From contig DDEQ01000039.1 in NCBI GenBank assembly GCA_002336105.1, positions 282,169 through 346,168 on the forward strand: 64,000 nucleotides of DNA, written 5' to 3'. Position 1 is the first letter of the stretch. Every line of letters begins with the position of its first letter. The position numbers and the translations under genes were made by a program. Shown here in pieces: positions 59,682-64,000 of the stretch. This stretch comes from Chthonomonas sp. UBA1950 (GTDB lineage: Bacteria; Armatimonadota; Fimbriimonadia; Fimbriimonadales; Fimbriimonadaceae). The notes beneath the pieces are model-generated. The model saw only the letters and a program-made list of their open reading frames with translations, was not told the DNA's origin and searched no databases.

Positions 59682-60859
59682 ACCCTTCACTGCAAGTTTA
59701 TAAGAAAGAAATTATGGAGATGCTTCGCGACAAGCGAGTGCGCTCCGGTGCGTTCATCACACCCATGTTCGTTGTGCTGATGATGGTGATGCTGTTTGGT
59801 TTCATCATGGAAAGCGTCGGCAAAAAGGAAAATATCCCGGTCCACTTTGTAAAGACTTCGGATCCCCTGATGACGCAGATTCGCGAATCGAAGCTGCAAC
59901 TCCATGAGATTTCGTCTGAAGCGGTTGGAAAGTCACTCATCCTGTCGGGCAAGGCACGACTCGTCGTGGTCTTTGATAAGCCAAAGGATTTCGGAAATTT
60001 CCAACAAAAGATAATTCGTCTCATGTACGACGATAAGGAAGAGTCCGCACAGATTGCCAAAGCCCAGTTCATGCAGGCTTTGAGTCAGACCATGCGAGAC
60101 GGCATTGAGAAGCAACTTGTTGCTCAAGGCTTGCCAAAGGAAGCAGCCGAGCCAATCAAGTTTGAAGATTCACCGGTTCAGGTTGGATCAGGAAAGGGCG
60201 CAAGCACAATGATCTTGTCGCTTCTTCCCTACATGATCGTGCTCTTTGCGTTTACGGGAGGCTTCAGTATTGCAAGTGATATCGTTGCCGGAGAAAAGGA
60301 AAAATCAACGCTCGAAACTTTGTTGATCACTCCTGCAAGCCGAACACAAATCGTGCTGGGTAAGTTCTTCGCGCTAATGACAGTCTGCTTTTGCAGCTCA
60401 ATGTCCGCCCTATTTGGTCTTGTTTTTGCGAGTATTGCACACCTACCCGGAACAGCAAAGATGATGGAATCGGGTTTAGGTCTCACCCCTCAATCCGTTG
60501 TCTTGATGCTTGGATTACTCTTGCCATTAGTTGCGTTCTTCGCTGGAATACTCCTGATCGTAAGCACTTACGCTCGAAACATGCGCGAGGCACAAACCTA
60601 TTTAGCGTTGGTCAACCTAGTTGTTCTCATTCCAGCTGTTTTTAGCCAGATGATCGGATTTACAGGATTGGCTAGTCAGTTCTGGATCAACTTAGTTCCG
60701 GTGCTCAACACAGCGAGCAACATTCGAGCGGCGTTACAAGGCAAAACCGACTTTGCTGCATACGGGGCGACAGCAGGGATCGGAATAGTATTAGCAGCTA
60801 TCGCAATAACCATAGCGATAAGAATGTTTAATCGTGAAAAGGTTCTTCTTCGGGTTTAG
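59678..60859 (+). CDS. natB: ABC exporter permease, NatB type
   Basis: A 393-residue ABC-2 permease. One helix near the N-terminus (FITPMFVVLMMVMLFGF), a large extracytoplasmic loop (50-180) with KTSDPLMTQIRESKLQLHE, then a cluster of five to six helices. The amphipathic coupling piece DIVAGEKEKSTLETLLITPA with SRTQIVLGKF is the hallmark of NatB-like permeases. It overlaps NatA by 4 bases; its stop overlaps the convergent HtrA-like gene by 4 bases. Cargo not determined. Confidence 0.9.
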   Translation: MNPSLQVYKKEIMEMLRDKRVRSGAFITPMFVVLMMVMLFGFIMESVGKKENIPVHFVKTSDPLMTQIRESKLQLHEISSEAVGKSLILSGKARLVVVFDKPKDFGNFQQKIIRLMYDDKEESAQIAKAQFMQALSQTMRDGIEKQLVAQGLPKEAAEPIKFEDSPVQVGSGKGASTMILSLLPYMIVLFAFTGGFSIASDIVAGEKEKSTLETLLITPASRTQIVLGKFFALMTVCFCSSMSALFGLVFASIAHLPGTAKMMESGLGLTPQSVVLMLGLLLPLVAFFAGILLIVSTYARNMREAQTYLALVNLVVLIPAVFSQMIGFTGLASQFWINLVPVLNTASNIRAALQGKTDFAAYGATAGIGIVLAAIAITIAIRMFNREKVLLRV

Positions 60860-61971
60860 TCCGAAGAAGAATCGAAGGTGACGTCCAGGAGCATGACTCC
60901 CCCGCCTCTTTTGACCCGGATGACAACCTTTGCTCCCGGTTCTTGGCGGAACATCGTCATACCAAACTCGATCTGCGATCCGATGATAGCCGGTCCGATG
61001 GACTGAATGACATCTCCAACTTTAATCCCGGCTTTCATCGCTGCAGACCCGTCAAAAACTCTCTGAACGAGCGCACCGCCACCTACATAATCAACGGTAA
61101 AAACGCCCAGCGTTGCGTAATTCACTTTGTGTGAAGGGGTTCGAAACCCTTCAAACGTCCGCCTCAGAGACTCTAGTGCAGGTGTATAAGCGACTGTGAG
61201 AGGCGCAGGTCCAAAGCCCTGCGTGGCTTGTCCGGCGAGCGTGTTCGTTGCCTTCTGAGCAGCTCCGCCCTTAATTCCGACTTGCCCTCCATTTTCAGCT
61301 TGGTTTCCTTGAAACAGCCGGATTGATCGGCTTTGCTGATTTTGTGCAAAATCGTTGAGCGGCTGAGTCGCGCTTAGCGCCCCAAGAAGGTCTCCACTAT
61401 TGGTGAACAACAGCGCTCCGCTAACCGCTTGGATAGGGGCTTCGAACCGAACTTCGCTCATCGGAACATATCGACGCATCCCGTATCGCTGGACTGAATA
61501 GGTTGCTCCACTAACATATTGAGCCTTGATCGCACCTGTTGGAAGCACTGCAATCAAAGAAGAGTTCAGTGGGACATCAGATCCAGGCAGTCCAATTGGG
61601 CGAGGTCCGTCAACTGGCCACCTTTCAGCTTTCATCAACACAAGCTGGGTAGCGCTATCTTGACCAACCAGCTTTAGTTTTAGAACCTTGCCGGAATTGA
61701 GCCGGACATTCACAGTCGATCCAACAAGTAACGATTTATGAAATACGAAGAGTCCGCTGGCATCGATAAGGGCTGCCATGCCGACCTCTGACGATCCCTT
61801 CATCACGACTGCCACAGCGGGCTTTAGTCGATCATACGTTTCCTTTGCTTGACCCTCAAGGAGAACTCCTTGACCGTCTGCAACAGCGATACTAGCCACC
61901 AACAACAACATTGCTTGCGCTAGAAACCTCCGTTGCTCGTTGAGTGCCGGTGTTCGAATCCTTTTCCTCAT
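60856..61971 (-). CDS. HtrA-like PDZ protein, probably inactive protease
   Basis: A 371-residue exported protein. A basic N-region and MLLLVASIAVADG form a signal peptide. Residues 45-200 follow the trypsin-like fold of HtrA (LKPAVAVVMKGS, GSTVNVRLNSGKVLKLKLVG, QLVLMKAERWP, SGALLFTNSGDLLGAL). Aligned by eye, the catalytic His position is Ser80 and the Asp position Gln109, with only Ser184 kept. Residues 280-368 form a PDZ domain (FDGSAAMKAGIKVGDVIQSI, PGAKVVIRVKRGGGVMLLDV). It probably binds, rather than cuts, misfolded envelope proteins. It is the last gene of the sigma/anti-sigma run and overlaps the anti-sigma gene by 80 bases (20 if the Met at 61911 is used). Confidence 0.75.
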   Translation of the reverse strand: MRKRIRTPALNEQRRFLAQAMLLLVASIAVADGQGVLLEGQAKETYDRLKPAVAVVMKGSSEVGMAALIDASGLFVFHKSLLVGSTVNVRLNSGKVLKLKLVGQDSATQLVLMKAERWPVDGPRPIGLPGSDVPLNSSLIAVLPTGAIKAQYVSGATYSVQRYGMRRYVPMSEVRFEAPIQAVSGALLFTNSGDLLGALSATQPLNDFAQNQQSRSIRLFQGNQAENGGQVGIKGGAAQKATNTLAGQATQGFGPAPLTVAYTPALESLRRTFEGFRTPSHKVNYATLGVFTVDYVGGGALVQRVFDGSAAMKAGIKVGDVIQSIGPAIIGSQIEFGMTMFRQEPGAKVVIRVKRGGGVMLLDVTFDSSSD

Positions 61972-62674
61972 CGATCAAAATAATCGGGCCATTGGACTGA
62001 CTCTGTAAATCACGACTCTTAGACGTAAGCCCAGCCGGGGTCATCGCGATAGAATTGCTCTCAATCGCCGCGATCAATTCATTTGTGGCTTGCGAGCGAA
62101 CAATCGACTTTTGGTTACTACTCCGCTTGGCTAGATTTCGACTCGCATAATAGTTATGTCGATTTGACTTCTTAGTTACACCCACAGATGGATGCGTGGC
62201 CGCAACCGTAGCTACCGGTTCAGGTGAGCGCATGGCTTCTTCGACTTTCGGCTTCGCATCGGAGGTGAACTCGTGGCTAAAGTCAGCAGTTCCGAGGTTC
62301 ATCGCAACCTTCGACATATCCAGCTTAAGCTCCGGGGCAACCGGTTTCTGCGTGCTCGACCGGACAAAAAAGACGAGGGCGACGACAGCGACAGTTGCCG
62401 ATGGCATCCAAACATTCGTCCACCAAGGAGTTTTCGCAGGCTCGGCATGAAGGCCACCGTTTAGGATCGCTTCTCGAAGTCTCTCGCGAGAGAGTTGATC
62501 TTCCGGAATATCCGAAAGGAGCTTGAGCCCATCCTTGATTTCTCGGTACTCATTCAGGCGGCGAGCGGCCTCGGGATTCTTCGAAACCTCTTGCTCAAGT
62601 TGACGAGCTTGCTCAACATTAAGCTCGCCGAATGCGAGTTGAGCCATCTTGTCATCGCGATTCCATGGTTTCAT
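61892..62674 (-). CDS. Membrane anti-sigma factor-like protein
   Basis: A 260-residue protein placed directly after an ECF sigma gene. The cytosolic N-terminal part (1-80), AQLAFGELNVEQARQLEQEV followed by ARRLNEYREIKDGLKLL, resembles the helical anti-sigma domain of RsgI/ZAS-like proteins but lacks the zinc-binding H-x3-C-x2-C. One membrane helix follows (PSATVAVVALVFFVRSS, about 90-106). The rest is a Ser/Asn/Lys-rich extracytoplasmic region without a known fold. Its start overlaps the sigma gene stop by 4 bases. Function as anti-sigma is inferred from position and topology. Confidence 0.7.
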   Translation of the reverse strand: MKPWNRDDKMAQLAFGELNVEQARQLEQEVSKNPEAARRLNEYREIKDGLKLLSDIPEDQLSRERLREAILNGGLHAEPAKTPWWTNVWMPSATVAVVALVFFVRSSTQKPVAPELKLDMSKVAMNLGTADFSHEFTSDAKPKVEEAMRSPEPVATVAATHPSVGVTKKSNRHNYYASRNLAKRSSNQKSIVRSQATNELIAAIESNSIAMTPAGLTSKSRDLQSQSNGPIILIDEEKDSNTGTQRATEVSSASNVVVGG

Positions 62675-63486
62675 TTCTCATCACCTAACAGTGGGGCTAC
62701 ACGATCTCTTAATGCCCTTCTCGCTCGGAGTACTCTTAGCTTTGCTCCGCCGATTGTGCAACCTAAAATGCCTGCAATTTCAGGATAATCTCGTTCTTCT
62801 AAATCTCTCAAGATAATCATCGATCTGTGGTGGCTAGGAAGTGCCGCGAGCGCCTTTCTAATAGCGATTCGCTTTCGGTCTCCTTCCAAATTTTCAATAG
62901 GATCATCGGTTGACCCAAGCGTCATCCAGTCCAAAGCCCCAGCAGCTTCTTGCTGCTCAAGCGCGGTTCTTCGATGACTAGATCGAGCCCTATCGGTACA
63001 CAAATTCGAAACAATTCTCAAAATCCATGTCGTAAACTTAGCTTCGTCTCGATATCGGTGCAAGTTTTGATACGCCCTCACGAACGCTTCCTGCACAACA
63101 TCCTCTGCATCGTCACGACTGTTTGTCATTTGATAAGCAAATCGATAGACCATCGTTCGATGTCGATCGAATAACTCTTCAAAGGCAGAGAAGTCGCCTT
63201 CACGGGCAAGTAGAACTAGCGCACTATCCGCGGTTAGCTCCATACCCCTCCTCGGGGCCGAACCAGACATTGTAACTGCATTGTCGATCAACGCTACTTC
63301 CCTGTTTACGTCAATCACCGTTGACGTTTCTTGGATATCCGACGTCCGAACCTTCTCGGCGTTTCGTTGATTCGCCTGATTTGGTGGGATATTCGGATCT
63401 GATTGCATCAATGTCCTCGCAAATACCTTCGCAGCAAGATTCGACAATCCCGCACGTTTCGCAACGATAGTGTGATCATTCCTCAC
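62671..63486 (-). CDS. ECF RNA polymerase sigma factor
   Basis: A sigma-70 family ECF factor. Region 2 is clear: SAFEELFDRHRTMVYRFAYQ, then DAEDVVQEAFVRAYQNLHRY and FTTWILRIVSNLCTDRARS. Region 4 has HHRSMIILRDLEERDYPEIA followed by GILGCTIGGAKLRVLRARR, the HTH. The N-terminal 80 residues before region 2 are unusually long and poor in structure; an internal Met at 63408 would shorten the protein by 26 residues and is a good alternative start. It reads into the anti-sigma gene with a 4-base overlap and lies 18 bases after dus. Confidence 0.92.
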   Translation of the reverse strand: MRNDHTIVAKRAGLSNLAAKVFARTLMQSDPNIPPNQANQRNAEKVRTSDIQETSTVIDVNREVALIDNAVTMSGSAPRRGMELTADSALVLLAREGDFSAFEELFDRHRTMVYRFAYQMTNSRDDAEDVVQEAFVRAYQNLHRYRDEAKFTTWILRIVSNLCTDRARSSHRRTALEQQEAAGALDWMTLGSTDDPIENLEGDRKRIAIRKALAALPSHHRSMIILRDLEERDYPEIAGILGCTIGGAKLRVLRARRALRDRVAPLLGDEK

Positions 63487-63504
63487 GCAGAACGCTATTG
63501 CATT

Positions 63505-64000
63505 TTACGCAACGAATGTTAGGTTGGACGCAATGCTGATTCGAGAAGACTCATTTCCTCGGAGGAATGCCAGGATATCTTCTACAGTCTCCATTCTTTT
63601 TACGTCAGAAAAATCACCGAACGAGCCGTGTCTGGAAGCGATTGCAAGCCACTGTTTGAATCTGCAAACAGCCCTTTTGCTCACACAACCATGATAACGC
63701 TCGGTCCAGATTGATAGGTTTTCGAGCAGTTCAACCCAATTCAAAGCACTCACTGAGTTCAGATGGTGCCCCATTTCATGGGCGATTTGATACGAAAGCA
63801 ACGGGTTAGCAAGGGCTCCCCGACCGACCATGAAATGAACACAACCCGTTTCCTCTCGGCATCGTTTGTAATCGTCGAAAGTCCAAATATCTCCGTTGGC
63901 GACGATTGGAACACCGACGCTTGCTCGAACCGTCTTAATCGGCGACCAGAATACCGGCGGTTGGTATCCCTGAGTTTTGGTGCGAGCGTGGATCGTCAGC
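63505..64000 (-). CDS. tRNA-dihydrouridine synthase, C-terminal part
   Basis: The gene begins outside the window; about 165 C-terminal residues are seen. The flavin-barrel end is clear: LTIHARTKTQGYQPPVFWSP, then VPIVANGDIWTFDDYKRC, then the FMN phosphate site CVHFMVGRGALANPLLSYQI. This is the Dus family, which reduces uridines in the D-loop of tRNA with FMN and NADPH. The helical tail (WVELLENLSIWTERYHGC) follows. The subclass (DusA, B or C) cannot be told. It precedes the ECF sigma gene by 18 bases on the same strand. Confidence 0.93.
   Translation of the reverse strand, partial: LTIHARTKTQGYQPPVFWSPIKTVRASVGVPIVANGDIWTFDDYKRCREETGCVHFMVGRGALANPLLSYQIAHEMGHHLNSVSALNWVELLENLSIWTERYHGCVSKRAVCRFKQWLAIASRHGSFGDFSDVKRMETVEDILAFLRGNESSRISIASNLTFVA

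Noticed and set aside
1..64000. CRISPR arrays, rRNA genes, phage or plasmid replication modules
   Set aside because: No regularly spaced repeats, no rRNA-like sequence and no phage, Rep or partition proteins were seen on either strand.

Overview
This window looks like a piece of chromosome from an Armatimonadota bacterium (Fimbriimonas-like). That is inferred from three type II pseudopilin-like proteins with the N-terminus FTLIELLVVIAIIAILAAIL followed by FPVFAQAK, many small lipoproteins, a VanW protein and a mixture of gene families typical of free-living Gram-negative-type bacteria. Base composition is balanced (near 50% GC by eye). Genes are dense, often overlap by 1-4 bases, and use GTG and TTG starts fairly often. 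No rRNA, CRISPR array, transposase, integrase or phage gene is visible.

Layout. 0-11.8 kb holds metabolism: a tRNA fragment at the left edge, a ChaN-like lipoprotein, comFC, panD, an M42 peptidase, an aldehyde dehydrogenase with a small PH-like membrane protein, ahcY under a clear SAH riboswitch with an overlapping terminator, then phosphoesterase, MFS transporter, nucleotidyltransferase and an M24 peptidase. 11.8-14.8 kb follows a tRNA-Gln and is a decayed stretch: a broken restriction-endonuclease-like gene, a NUDIX-like stub and a GNAT gene with several frameshifts, with an intact ABM monooxygenase/TetR pair between them. 14.8-20.4 kb: a LacI regulator, two pseudopilins, a small lipoprotein overlapping one of them, a GH16 glucanase and a VanW protein. 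20.5-24.2 kb: a sugar ABC importer (binding protein and two permeases) with a sugar isomerase-like protein but no ATPase; an orphan MalK-type ATPase at 34.7-35.9 kb could serve it.

24.3-28.3 kb: a DsbA-RibD fusion followed by an ABC exporter and a LOG protein. 28.3-35.9 kb: a TIGR03790-like exported protein with a TPR insertion, a SpoU methyltransferase, ssb and rpsF, small exported proteins, a GspE/PilB-type ATPase and the orphan ATPase. 36-41 kb: recJ, a RluE-like pseudouridine synthase and a GH3 glycosidase. 41-49.5 kb is the most unusual block: one strand carries, head to tail, a pseudopilin, a 37-residue lipoprotein, an ABC exporter ATPase and permease, a SecD-head-like membrane protein, four small exported proteins and RodA.

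49.6-56.3 kb is housekeeping: a MoxR ATPase, trpS, an M50 protease, lysA, dxr and rseP. 56.3-60.9 kb encodes a YncE-propeller/phosphoesterase fusion and a NatAB-type exporter. The right end holds an envelope-stress style group: the end of a dus gene, an ECF sigma factor, a membrane anti-sigma-like protein and an HtrA-like PDZ protein that appears to have lost two of its three catalytic residues. Many gene ends are marked by strong hairpins, several shared by convergent genes.
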